Made by a program: the position numbers and the translations under genes
Assembly (NCBI GenBank): GCA_002005505.1
Contig: KV908720.1
Location: forward strand, 12,501 to 45,285
DNA from: Botryococcus braunii
Taxonomy: Eukaryota; Chlorophyta; Trebouxiophyceae
Direction: 5' to 3'
DNA length: 32,785 nucleotides
Part shown: piece by piece, positions 1 through 9,354 of the stretch
Position numbering within the stretch: position 1 is the stretch's first letter
Layout: each line of letters opens with the position of its first letter
The notes under the pieces: generated by a model
Told to the model about the DNA's origin: nothing
The model's database searches: none
Seen by the model: the letters and a program-made list of their open reading frames with translations, nothing else

Positions 1-230
1 TCCACGACACCACTATCTTTTCTGAATAACAGCTGTCATCCGGCCACCGCGTTCCGTCTCCAGACCATTCTAGTTTGTACCACAATCCAGCCTCACAACA
101 CCGCAGATGCCCATTCATGATAGGACGTACTTATGCCAACAAAAGGCGCGCCTCCAAAGGTCCCAGGTGCAGGGCCAACCTGATCGTCTTATCTTAATAT
201 CAACATCTCTCACATTCATTGCGGGGCTCT
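1..230. repeat. 3' end of a minisatellite plus conserved flank (partial module)
   Basis: Bases 1-35 are the last 73-bp minisatellite unit in its variant form (AACAGCTGTCATCCGGCCAC). They are followed by a flank of about 190 bp that recurs at 4,190, 7,010, 21,236 and 24,550. Homology stops at GCGGGGCTC (about 229), where the other copies continue into CACATCTC. The segment is then joined to a short tandem repeat and the truncated F-box-like gene. It is a further broken copy of the module that precedes the ankyrin-like gene elsewhere. Confidence 0.85.
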
Positions 231-260
231 TGTTTGTTCACTGTTTGTTCACTGTTTGTT
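231..260. repeat. 11-bp tandem repeat at the copy A left junction
   Basis: TGTTTGTTCAC is repeated about 2.7 times exactly between the conserved flank and the start of copy A homology. The intact flanks carry a single GTTTGTTCACTG a few tens of bases further on (for example near 4,398 and 7,220). The junction therefore appears to have used, and amplified, a short motif present in the module. Confidence 0.8.
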
Positions 261-428
261 ATCTTCAAGCTGCTGCTCCTCCGCGACGCGGTGCTCCAAA
301 TACACCTCTCTGAACACCCGTCCCTCCGGAGCTAATTTGACCAGGTCGTCTCGAAGGGGGAAGGTGAGGGGGCCAATTTGCAAAACTATCCGCTATATGT
401 CCAACGGAAGGTCAATCCACTGGGTCAT
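261..428 (-). pseudogene. Truncated 5' fragment of the F-box-like gene (copy A)
   Basis: This is homologous to the first 56 codons of the gene at 16,465-17,388, with the same ATG (426-428). Codon 12, CAG (Gln) in copy B, is TAG here (393-395). After codon 56 the homology ends and the module junction begins, so about 250 codons are missing. The fragment has both a nonsense codon and a lost 3' part and cannot encode the full protein. Codon 53 also differs (Arg in B, Gln here). Confidence 0.8.
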
Positions 429-654
429 GCTTGTACGAGTATCCCCTGCCCAGCGCACACCTTGTGGCTTGTGCTCTCCAGAAGATCCTGCCACCACCAA
501 ACACCCCAACTGTCGGACAAATCAGAAAAAGAACGTACCCTGGATTCATACAGCACCAGTACAGCACTAGTGACAGCTCCCCAATGGGGAAAGAAGAAGG
601 CAGTGTCGGTCACCGTTGATGTGCGATACGTGATACTCGGGTTTTAGCAGCTTT
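429..654. other. Gene-free interval between F-box-like start and LINE fragment (copy A)
   Basis: This is the upstream side of the F-box-like reading frame, almost identical at 17,389-17,614. Short open frames exist on both strands but none resembles a known protein, and no TATA-like element or other regulatory motif stands out. Confidence 0.5.
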
Positions 655-1131
655 GCGGGGTGTCGCTCAGACCTCCGCCTCCACGCATAGGAGGAGGGTC
701 GTGACCTCCATATCGACATCGTTGGCGCGTCACCACTCACCGTTGCCAACTTGCAGCACTTCATGCGGGGTGGGGCCGCCGCATGCGCTGCTCAAGACAA
801 GCAGACCCGCTATACTGTCTTGCTGTCGTGTCAACAGCCGCCTGTGGCCTTCCAAGCCTTTTCATTTGAAGCATTCGGAGGGTTGCATGCTGATGCGCTG
901 GCCTTGTTGCAACGGCTCCAGGGGCTTTTGAACCAAGCCGTCATTGCTCAAGAAGATGTGGGGGGATATTTTGTCATGCTTCGGGTCATCTTCATAATTG
1001 AGGCCGCTGTGTGTCGCCAGCTGGCTGCTCGCCGCGTGTGACTTATAGGTTGAAACACTTGGTGTTGGGTCCTTGAACATTGGGCTGGTCTTTTTAACCC
1101 CAATCTTGTAAGAAGAAAAAGAAGAATTACA
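655..1131 (+). pseudogene. Non-LTR retrotransposon 3' fragment, RT C-terminal region (copy A)
   Basis: The plus strand encodes the last about 125 residues of a reverse-transcriptase polyprotein, from RSDLRLHA to QLAARRV, ending in TGA near 1,039. It matches the C-terminus of the minus-strand element at 11,978-12,360 almost residue for residue, including AFGGLHADALALLQRLQGLL. The Trp codon after LRLHA has become TAG, so the fragment is dead. The 3' UTR (GGGTCCTTGAACATTGGGCT, then a GAA-rich tail ending AATTACAC) also matches that element. The 5' part, including the catalytic RT core, is absent, as expected of 5'-truncated LINE copies. Confidence 0.85.
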
Positions 1132-1297
1132 CTGAGCCTATAGCTACGAGGCCTACACCCAGTACAATGTACAGCTTGGCATCTGACGGGGCAAACCCCA
1201 ACGGCGTCTGCCTGCCGACGCGCTACATTCTCTCCCTCCTAGGTGACCGAACTCCCGGAGAGGCCTGCCGAAGCAAGCCACAGTCACAGGCAGAGGC

Positions 1298-1370
1298 ATT
1301 AGAAGGTCACTGCTACACTTCTACACACACTTCTGTTGTACAATCAGCACACACATGTAGACCTTCTAAT
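1298..1370. repeat. 73-bp segment bounded by perfect 11-bp inverted repeats
   Basis: ATTAGAAGGTC (1,298-1,308) faces GACCTTCTAAT (1,360-1,370) across a 51-bp interior. No target-site duplication is obvious in the flanks. Either a tiny foldback transposable-element remnant or an RNA hairpin could produce this. The same structure is at 18,258-18,330. Confidence 0.7.
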
Positions 1371-1908
1371 TGATGATATATGTGGAATTTCTGTTAGAAA
1401 GTAATTGCATATTTGTGGGTCACATCTGAGTAACCAAGGTGTTAAATGGACCTACATGACTCATTCTTAATACAAGAGTGTACTGCATTGGGATGCAATG
1501 GTACTGCTTGGGTTTTTTTGGCTCTCCGAGACTGTAAGGAGGCCACGGTACAGAACATGCAAGATTTTGGCTTGATCTCCAGTGGGCAACACTCAGCCCG
1601 GATCTCATCGATCGTGGAAACTCTGTTCGACGGTCCCTGGTGTTCGATCCGCGCGTCACAGCTGTAGTGAGCTCAAGATTCGAGACGTTTAAGCATTCGA
1701 GACATCCATCAGTTCGGTCGGTACTGCGCATCGACAGTTAGGTCGAATCATGCAGTAATTCTGGAATCCAATGCAAGGTACAAAAGGGACACCAGTTAAA
1801 TCATGCCCGTGGGAACATCTACACCCCAGGTGCATGGACATGAGTAAGCCAATAACATTAGGTCTCCTGTAACAAGTATTTTGGGGAGGTGCTCAAGCAA
1901 GATGGCAG

Positions 1909-2193
1909 CTGATGCTACACAGACTCGTGCGGTCTCTTTTGGTGCCGGACTCCGTGAATACGGCTGAGGTCCAAGGGCACTGCTGTTTCTTAGTTGCTGT
2001 GAGTGTGACCATGAACAGGTAATCCTCGAATTCTGCTTAAGCGGAAGTTATACATGCATATATGTAACAAGTTCTGATGCTACACAGACTCCTGCTAGCA
2101 GCGCTGTCTCGTTTGGTGCCGGACTCCGTGAATACGGCTGAGATCCAAGGGCACTGCTGTTTCTTAATTGCTGTGAGTGTGACCATGAACAGG
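1909..2193 (+). repeat. Direct repeat of about 115 bp, two copies 55 bp apart (copy A)
   Basis: Both CTGATGCTACACAGACTC...GACCATGAACAGG blocks (1,909-2,019 and 2,074-2,193) contain the shared core GGTGCCGGACTCCGTGAATA. They differ by a 9-base insertion and a few substitutions. The copy B equivalents are 18,870-18,980 and 19,035-19,154. Confidence 0.85.
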
Positions 2194-2251
2194 CCGCAGT
2201 TGTTTGAATGTGAAAAGCCAGAATCAATATGTCATGCATGAGTTTGGATGT

Positions 2252-2257
2252 CTGTCT

Positions 2258-2346
<89 letters not shown>

Positions 2347-2389
2347 CCTCTCCTCTCTCTCTCTCTCCTCTCCCTCCCCCCCCCCCCCC

Positions 2390-2441
<52 letters not shown>

Positions 2442-2494
2442 TCTCTCCTCTCTCTCTCCTCCTCTCCTCTCTCTCTCTCCCTCTCTCTCCCCTC

Positions 2495-2542
<48 letters not shown>

Positions 2543-2641
2543 TCTCTCCTCTCCTCTCTCTCTCTCCTCTCTCTCTCCTCTCTCTCTCCTCTCTCCTCTC
2601 CCTCTCTCCTCTCCTCTCTCTCTCTCTCTCCTCTCCCCCCC

Positions 2642-2675
<34 letters not shown>

Positions 2676-2722
2676 CCCCCCCCTCCCTCCCTCCCTCCCT
2701 CCCTCCCTCCCTCCCTCCTCTC
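2252..2722 (+). repeat. (CT)n / poly-C / (CCCT)n low-complexity tract, module alpha (copy A)
   Basis: This is almost 470 bp of pyrimidine-only sequence on the plus strand. It includes uninterrupted C runs of 49 nt (2,391-2,439) and 44 nt (2,496-2,539) and ends in CCCT repeats. The open frames seen here (Ser-Leu, Pro or Arg-Glu strings) are by-products of the repeat. The copy B counterpart is longer but lacks the long C runs. Confidence 0.95.
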
Positions 2723-3322
<600 letters not shown>

Positions 3323-3439
3323 CGCACGCGCACAAAAATCCAGTCACGGACGCTCAGAATCTTGCCACAGAAATACTGCATCAAATTACAAACATCAATC
3401 CCGTGCCAGGGCAGAAGTACCCATTTAGGGCAACTGTGC

Positions 3440-4190
3440 TCCGTCTTGTCCTGCTGAACACCGCGTTCCTACTTCACAACACATTTCATCCAGACACCAC
3501 TAATGCCAATAACAACTTTCATCTGGCCACCGCTTTCCAACTTCACAACACATCTCATCAAGACACCACTATCTTTTCTGAATAACAACTTTCATGTGGC
3601 CACCACTTTCCAACTTCACAACACATCTCATCCAGACACCACTATCTTTTCTGAATAACAACTTTCATCTGGCCACCGCTTTCCAACTTCACAACACATC
3701 TCATCCAGACACCACTATCTTTTCTGAATAACAACTTTCATCTGGCCACCACTTTCCAACTTCACAAGACATCTCATCCAGACACCACTATCTTTTCTGA
3801 ATAACAACTTTCATCTGGCCACCGCTTTCCAACTTCACAACACATCTCATCCAGACACCATTATCTTTTCTGAATAACAACTTTCATCTGGCCACCACTT
3901 TCAAACTTCACAACACATCTCATCCAGACACCACTGTCTTTTCTGAAAAACAGCTGTCATCTGGCCACCACTTTCCATCTTCACAACACATCTCATCCAG
4001 ACACCACTTTCTTTTCTGAATAACAGCTGTCATCTGGCCACCACTTTCCATCTTCACAACACATCTCATCCAGACACCACTCTCTTTTCTGAATAACAGC
4101 TGTCATCTGGCCACCACTTTCCAACTGCACAACACATCTCATCCACGACACCACTATCTTTTCTGAATAACAGCTGTTATCCGGCCACCG
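3440..4190 (+). repeat. 73-bp minisatellite array, about 10 units (alpha, copy A)
   Basis: The unit reads CATCTGGCCACCGCTTTCCA, ACTTCACAACACATCTCATC, CAGACACCACTATCTTTTCT, then GAATAACAACTTT. Successive AATAAC landmarks at 3,581, 3,654, 3,727, 3,800 and 3,873 are exactly 73 bp apart. Units near the right end switch from AACAACTTTCAT to AACAGCTGTCAT. The period is not a multiple of three and each frame closes at TGA or TAA in the unit, so the array is non-coding. CRISPR is excluded because there are no spacers. Confidence 0.95.
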
Positions 4191-4375
4191 CGTTCCGTCT
4201 TTAGACCATTCTAGTTTGTACCACAATCCAGCATCACAACACCGCAGATGCTCATTCATGATAGGACGTACTTATGCCAACAAAAGGCGCGCTTCCAAAG
4301 GTCCCAGGTGCAGGGGCCAACCTGATCGTCTTATCTTAATATCAACATCTCTCACATTCATTGCGGGGCTCCACA
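4191..4375. repeat. Conserved flank downstream of minisatellite (alpha, copy A)
   Basis: This is a non-repetitive block of about 185 bp (GACCATTCTAGTTTGTACCA through CATTCATTGCGGGGCTCCAC). It follows every minisatellite array in the window (1, 4,191, 7,011, 21,236 and 24,550). Its function is not apparent. It marks the boundary toward the ankyrin-gene 3' region. Confidence 0.85.
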
Positions 4376-4638
4376 TCTCGTTCCATATTTTTCTCGGTTT
4401 GTTCACTGCCCCCAACTTTCTTAACCCCACCCCTGCCCCCCAAACTTACTTGCGTCTCTCCTTCCAATCACCGTCGAAAATCAAGTAAATACAAATAACA
4501 ACAACAACAGCAGCATTAGCAGCAGCAACAACAATCATTAGTCCTTCCTGACTTTGGAGTTCAGTTGCGAATCCGCATCCCATTTGCAAAAGCGCGCACA
4601 CAAAAATTGTCTGGGGCACAGAATGAGCTCTGCAAGGC

Positions 4639-4842
4639 TCAAGGCCCTTCAGAAGCTTGGATGCACTCCCGGATGGTTGCAGCCACCGCCTCTGCGCGCC
4701 GCCACATGCAGGGCTGGAACAGCTCCGCCTCCGTAATGATGCCCTCCAACACGTCAGGCATGTGGCATGAACCACCACCGGGGTGCTTGTCAGCCCATGC
4801 GCGGGACTCTCTATTCCACCACTGCAGCACGCTGAAGGAGGC
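4639..4842 (-). pseudogene. Ankyrin-like gene, C-terminal fragment only (module alpha, copy A)
   Basis: The last about 67 codons of the gene at 7,453 are present (SFSVLQWWNRESRAW to IRECIQASEGP and stop). At about 4,842 homology ends and the reading frame runs into a duplicated GCGATACCTGCATAC motif (4,841-4,855 and again at about 4,865). The rest of the gene is missing. The 3' non-coding side, including a CAACAACAACAGCAGCA repeat near 4,497, is shared with the full gene, so alpha is a truncated duplicate of beta. Confidence 0.85.
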
Positions 4843-5561
4843 GATACCTGCATACAAATCCTGGGCGATACCTGCATACACTTCAGGCCTATCCACTGAG
4901 CACGTGGGACGATGTTCCTTCTATGCATAATCTCGCACTTAGGCAAGGGAGGTTGGCAACTTCCCATCTGGGGTCCCTATGTGTGAAGGAAAATGGGTCC
5001 TCTCGTCAAGCTCTCCGAGTATTCCTCCCCCTGTCTCTGTAGAGTCAAGGAGTTAGTGGTGAGTTCCTATAAGTTCTTTAGGAAAGTGTTCCTTAGGACT
5101 GGGAGAACACATGATTTACCACTGAGCTCACTGTAGTCCTCGTACCGGGAGGGATCTCAGCAGCCCGTGCTTGCATGACTGCTCGGCGGGAGTGTGATGT
5201 TTTTTCATGGGGCTTCACACTGTTACATTGTCTGCAGAGTGGCATGTGTTCTCCTTCTTTACTTAAACGGTACTTCAGATTGGTTGGTGGTATTCGGTGG
5301 GGTTGTACCAGAAGTAACGCCCCTTTCTCTAGACTTCGGGAGATTGTTCCATAAACAACGTCCTACTTTGGTATATGTCCTTTAGGTTAACGTTCTTCTC
5401 CAACGGCCTCTTGGCTCTGGCAGGATGTCTCCTAATGTCGTCTGCAAGCCCTGGGTAAAACCTCGGTGTGGTGGCATACATCCCCTCCGCTTCCCCACTG
5501 TATACTCACTGTGCTTGTGCTTTTGCCGGTTGTGCGTGATATGGGGTACTTTGCGGTTCAC

Positions 5562-5562
<1 letters not shown>
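4843..5562. other. Interval without a recognisable gene between alpha and beta (copy A)
   Basis: This is about 720 bp, repeated at 21,889-22,602. A 63-codon open frame at 5,194-5,385 (plus) is intact in both copies but resembles nothing recognised, and the copies are too similar for that to indicate selection. No RNA gene was seen. Confidence 0.45.
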
Positions 5563-5623
<61 letters not shown>

Positions 5624-5624
5624 C
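5563..5624 (+). repeat. (CT)n joined to (CG)n, module beta (copy A)
   Basis: About 44 bp of CT passes directly into GCGCGCGCGCGCGC. The corresponding tract in copy B is over 500 bp and carries a second CG block inside it. Confidence 0.95.
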
Positions 5625-6229
<605 letters not shown>

Positions 6230-6329
6230 CGTGCGCGTACAAAAAATCCAGTCACGGACGCCCAGAACATTGCCTCTCAAATTACAAACATCATTCATGT
6301 GCCAGGGCAAAAGTACCTTTTAGGGCACC

Positions 6330-7010
6330 TGTGCTCCGTCCTGTCCAGCTGGTCACCGCGTTCCTACTTCACAACACATTTCATCCAGACACCACTAATG
6401 CCAATAACAACTTTCATCTGGCCACCGCTTTCCAACTTCAAAACACATCTCATCCAGACATCACTATCTTTTCTGAATAACAACTTTCATCTGGCCACCG
6501 CCTTCCAACTTCCGAACACATGTCATCCAGACACCACTATCTTTTCTGAATTAAAAACTTTCATCTGGCCACCGCTTTCCAACTTCACAACACATCTCAT
6601 CCAGACACCACTATCTTTTCTGAATAACAACTTTCATCTGGCCACCGCTTTCCAATTTCACAACACATCTCATCCAGACACCACTATCTTTTCTGAATAA
6701 CAACTTTCATCTGGCCACCGCTTTCCAACTTCACAACACATCTCATCCAGACACCACTATCTTTTCTGAATAACAACTTTAATTTGGCCACCGCTTTCCA
6801 ACTTCACAACACATCTCATCCAGACACCACTATCTTTTCTGAATAACAACTTTAATATGGCCACCGCTTTCCAACTTCAAAACACATCTCATCCAGACAC
6901 CACTATCTTTTCTGAATAACAGCTGTCATCTGGCCACCGCTTTCCACCTTCACAACACATCTCATCCAGACACCACTATCTTTTCTGAATAACAGCTGTC
7001 ATGCGGCCAC
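6330..7010 (+). repeat. 73-bp minisatellite array, about 9 units (beta, copy A)
   Basis: This is the same 73-bp unit as in module alpha. One unit has a one-base insertion (TTAAAAACTTT near 6,550) and two carry AATTTGG or AATATGG. As in alpha, the last units use the AGCTGTCAT variant before the conserved flank. Confidence 0.95.
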
Positions 7011-7200
7011 CGCGTTCCGTCTCCAGACCATTCTAGTTTGTACCACAATCCAGCCTCACAACACCGCAGATGCCCATTCATGATAGGACGTACTTATGCC
7101 AACAAAAGGCGCGCCTCCAAAGGTCCCAGGTGCAGGGGCCAACCTGATCGTCTTATCTTAATATCAACATCTCTCACATTCATTGCGGGGCTCCACATCT
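7011..7200. repeat. Conserved flank downstream of minisatellite (beta, copy A)
   Basis: This is the block of about 185 bp described at 4,191. It is followed by about 250 bp forming the downstream side of the ankyrin-like gene, including a CAACAACAACAGCAGCAG repeat at 7,313-7,350. Confidence 0.85.
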
Positions 7201-7452
7201 CTTTCCATATTTTTCTCGGTTTGTTCACTGCCCCCACTTTTCTTAACCCTCCCCCAGACTTACTTGCGTCTCTGCTTCCAATCACCATCGAAAATCCAGT
7301 AAATAAAAATAACAACAACAACAGCAGCAGTAGCAGCAGCAACAACAATCATTAGTCGTTCCTGACTTTGGAGTTCAGTTGCGAATCCGCATCCCATTTG
7401 CAAAAGCGCGCACACAAAAATTGTCTGGGGCACAGAATGAGCTCTGCAAGGC

Positions 7453-8742
7453 TCAAGGCCCTTCAGAAGCTTGGATGCACTCCCGGATGGTTGCAGCCAC
7501 CGCCTCTGCGCGCCGCCACATGCAGGGCTGGAACAGCTCCGCCTCCGTAATGATGCCCTCCAACACGTCAGGCATGTGGCATGAACCACCACCGGGGTGC
7601 TTGTCAGCCCATGCGCGGGACTCTCTATTCCACCACTGCAGCACGCTGAAGGAGGCCGCCTTCCACGCTGCCACCTCCCCCTTCAGGTGGTCAGCTGTTT
7701 CTGGGTCGATCAGTGACACGACGTACGCAGTGTACCGCGCTGACGGAGTTGCTCGCGCCGCCAAGGGGGAAAAGTCCATATCCTCAATCCCCCTGACCAG
7801 CTCTCCCATCATACCTGCCCATTCCCCTGGTGGAAGATACCATAGTTCGCAAAGAGTACTTGTGTACCAGAAGAATGGCAGGCTCTTGCCTGGTGGCGGT
7901 AGCCATCCCTTTTGCACGGCATGCTCCAGAATCGCGAAATTTCCAGTCTCTACAGCCAATGTGAATGCCAGCTCTGTCCAGGTTGGGTTCTTGCTTAGCA
8001 GGAGGTCGAAGAAGGCCAAGTCAGGACCCTCTAACGCAGCTTGCAAGAGGCAGTCGGCCCTGGCCACCGGTGGGGCGCCTCTGTCTAAAAGGAGGCTTGC
8101 CCCATCTAGCCAGCCCAGTTTAATGGCCGCTGTCAAGGCCCTGGCATGGTCGAGGCTGCCCGCGTCCACTGCGGAGTCCCTGAGCAGACCCAGATCCCTT
8201 CTGTGGACAGCAAAGTCCGCTTCCAAATGCTCAGTCCTCATATTCCGAGCGGTGAGTTTGGTGAGGATGTCATTGTCCATATACCCCATGAACTCCCAGA
8301 CGGACTCTTCTTCTCTTATTTCTCCATCCTCTGCACTGAGCTGGAAGGGGCAGCCTTGGTCAATGGCATACAGTACAGCTGCCTGGCCCCCCAATCTCGC
8401 AACGACCACCCATAGAAGTGGTAAATCAAAAAAACTTACATCACGGCGGATGACGGCTCTCAGTACGGCCTCAAAGGCAGAGCCCTTGCGCTCTTGCCTG
8501 AGCAGCCTAAGAAAAAATGACCAATCAATATAGGTGTCATCATCGATCAGGACCGAAGTAAGTGCTGGTATGGAAAGGTTTGACTGCTTGAGCATCCACG
8601 CCGCAATGGAGTCCTCTTCAATCATAAGGGCACAGAGCACAGCCTCAGCCCTGTCCTCGTCTGTCAACAAGTTGTTTTGCCACGCAGCTTGGACCCTGAA
8701 GCTGTCCTTTGCACAAAGTGACGATCGAAGAGCGTGGTTCGC
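7453..8742 (-). CDS. Ankyrin-repeat-like protein, main exon (copy A)
   Basis: A 405-codon frame, open to a TTG at 8,670, extends without stop to 8,742, where a CTGCAG acceptor (8,743-8,748) precedes GCG AAC CAC. Numbering from the TTG, several helix-loop-helix segments resemble degenerate ankyrin repeats: 67-107 (LPLLWVVVARLGG, VLYAIDQGCP), 171-199 (ARALTAAIKLGWLDG, LLLDRGA), 204-228 (CLLQAALEGPDLAFFDLLLS) and 231-256 (AFTLAVETGNFAILEHAVQKGW). The C-terminal 150 residues are Trp-rich and unassigned. No signal peptide, transmembrane span or catalytic motif is visible. The role is unknown; ankyrin stacks normally bind proteins. The core frame is intact in both copies despite surrounding decay. 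No in-frame ATG occurs between the upstream TGA (8,755-8,757) and codon 16, so either Met16 starts the protein or an upstream exon is spliced on. Confidence 0.65.
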   Translation of the reverse strand, partial: ANHALRSSLCAKDSFRVQAAWQNNLLTDEDRAEAVLCALMIEEDSIAAWMLKQSNLSIPALTSVLIDDDTYIDWSFFLRLLRQERKGSAFEAVLRAVIRRDVSFFDLPLLWVVVARLGGQAAVLYAIDQGCPFQLSAEDGEIREEESVWEFMGYMDNDILTKLTARNMRTEHLEADFAVHRRDLGLLRDSAVDAGSLDHARALTAAIKLGWLDGASLLLDRGAPPVARADCLLQAALEGPDLAFFDLLLSKNPTWTELAFTLAVETGNFAILEHAVQKGWLPPPGKSLPFFWYTSTLCELWYLPPGEWAGMMGELVRGIEDMDFSPLAARATPSARYTAYVVSLIDPETADHLKGEVAAWKAASFSVLQWWNRESRAWADKHPGGGSCHMPDVLEGIITEAELFQPCMWRRAEAVAATIRECIQASEGP

Positions 8743-8912
8743 CTGCAGGCATACTCAAACTTGTTGGTCCATGGCCAGTTGCACTGCAGAAGGTATAAGG
8801 TACGGCCGTCACTGCCTAATGAAGCCGTCCTTACACATTCAAACTCAGCATTCTAGTGTTTTTAACGCTCTACAGTGCAGCAACGCTGTTTATGAGAGCG
8901 AGAGGCCCCCCC

Positions 8913-8932
8913 AAAAAAAAAAAAAAAAAAAA
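8913..8932 (+). repeat. A20 homopolymer (copy A)
   Basis: Twenty A residues follow seven C residues, inside the proposed intron. Copy B has a run of similar length at about 26,458-26,477. It has no clear retroposon body on its left. Confidence 0.8.
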
Positions 8933-9285
8933 TCAGAGCTTTTTGCCAGCTCTCTGCCCCACCTCCCTGTCGGACAACGTAGTGCAGGGGGCAAAATCAG
9001 CAGAAAAATACTAATGCGAATTGGGGCCAAGTTCTGCCAATTCTTGCTGCAATAATGTGAACAACAACTAGCATCCCTTCAGCCAACGCTACTGCCTTCC
9101 CATACAAAGATGGCCATGGAGCAACTTGGCCACCTTGGTTGTCATGCCCCTCTGCAAAGTTTCTAGCCGATTTACAGCACCCAGATCCTTCAAGGGGAGT
9201 ATGTCCTTCAAAGGGTTATGGCAATAAGCGTCAAAAGTAAGGTCGCAACACAGGCAGCCACATCCTGCGCAGGAGAGGGGAATAC

Positions 9286-9354
9286 CTGTTCTCTGTCTTG
9301 GATTCCCGAGGCATCCTTCATCGTCTGCTCCTCCTCCAAACTCACGTCTGCCAT
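9286..9354 (-). CDS. Candidate first coding exon of the ankyrin-like gene (copy A)
   Basis: Reading leftwards, ATG at 9,354 has a strong context (GCCATGG). It encodes 23 acidic residues beginning MADVSLEEEQ and ending QDREQ, then meets a possible donor CAG|GTATTC (9,285-9,284). Joined to GCG at 8,742 it stays in phase 0, skips the TGA at 8,755-8,757, gives a 543-nt intron and predicts about 452 residues. The donor is not the GTAAGT consensus and the acceptor has a weak pyrimidine tract. A more pyrimidine-rich AG at 8,784 would retain the TGA. If unspliced, the frame continues to a hydrophobic tail and stops near 9,217. This is inference from frame and context only. Confidence 0.35.

Larger units (their letters stand above)
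1132..2240. other. Interval without a recognisable gene (copy A)
   Basis: This is about 1.1 kb of mixed-composition DNA, shared with 18,092-19,201. The open frames are short (up to about 100 codons) and unrecognised. It contains an 11-bp inverted repeat and a direct repeat of about 115 bp, both annotated separately. Confidence 0.5.

Noticed and set aside
1595..1640. TGTTCGATCC, similar to a tRNA B box
   Set aside because: The flanking bases do not form a T stem, and no matching acceptor or D arm is found.
3440..4190. Regular repeats that could suggest a CRISPR array
   Set aside because: The 73-bp units are contiguous with no unique spacers, no Cas genes are present, and the context is eukaryotic.
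5194..5385. 63-codon plus-strand frame present in both copies
   Set aside because: The copies are near identical everywhere, so its retention carries no evidence of selection. It has no recognisable motif.
7260..7592. Minus-strand frame ending in a hydrophobic stretch (LMIVVAAATAAVVVVIF) and a basic tail, resembling a membrane anchor
   Set aside because: It overlaps the 3' end of the ankyrin gene in another frame, and the hydrophobic part is produced by a GTT/GCT trinucleotide repeat. The alpha and beta versions differ freely in amino acids.
7379..8533. Plus-strand 384-codon frame opposite the ankyrin-like gene
   Set aside because: It is an antisense shadow. It is rich in Ser/Arg/Pro, and in copy B the corresponding frame is shortened to 350 codons by the clustered substitutions, while the minus frame stays open.
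8755..8757. In-frame TGA as a selenocysteine or reassigned codon
   Set aside because: No SECIS-like structure was recognised downstream, and TGA ends other frames normally. Splicing or a nonsense mutation is simpler.
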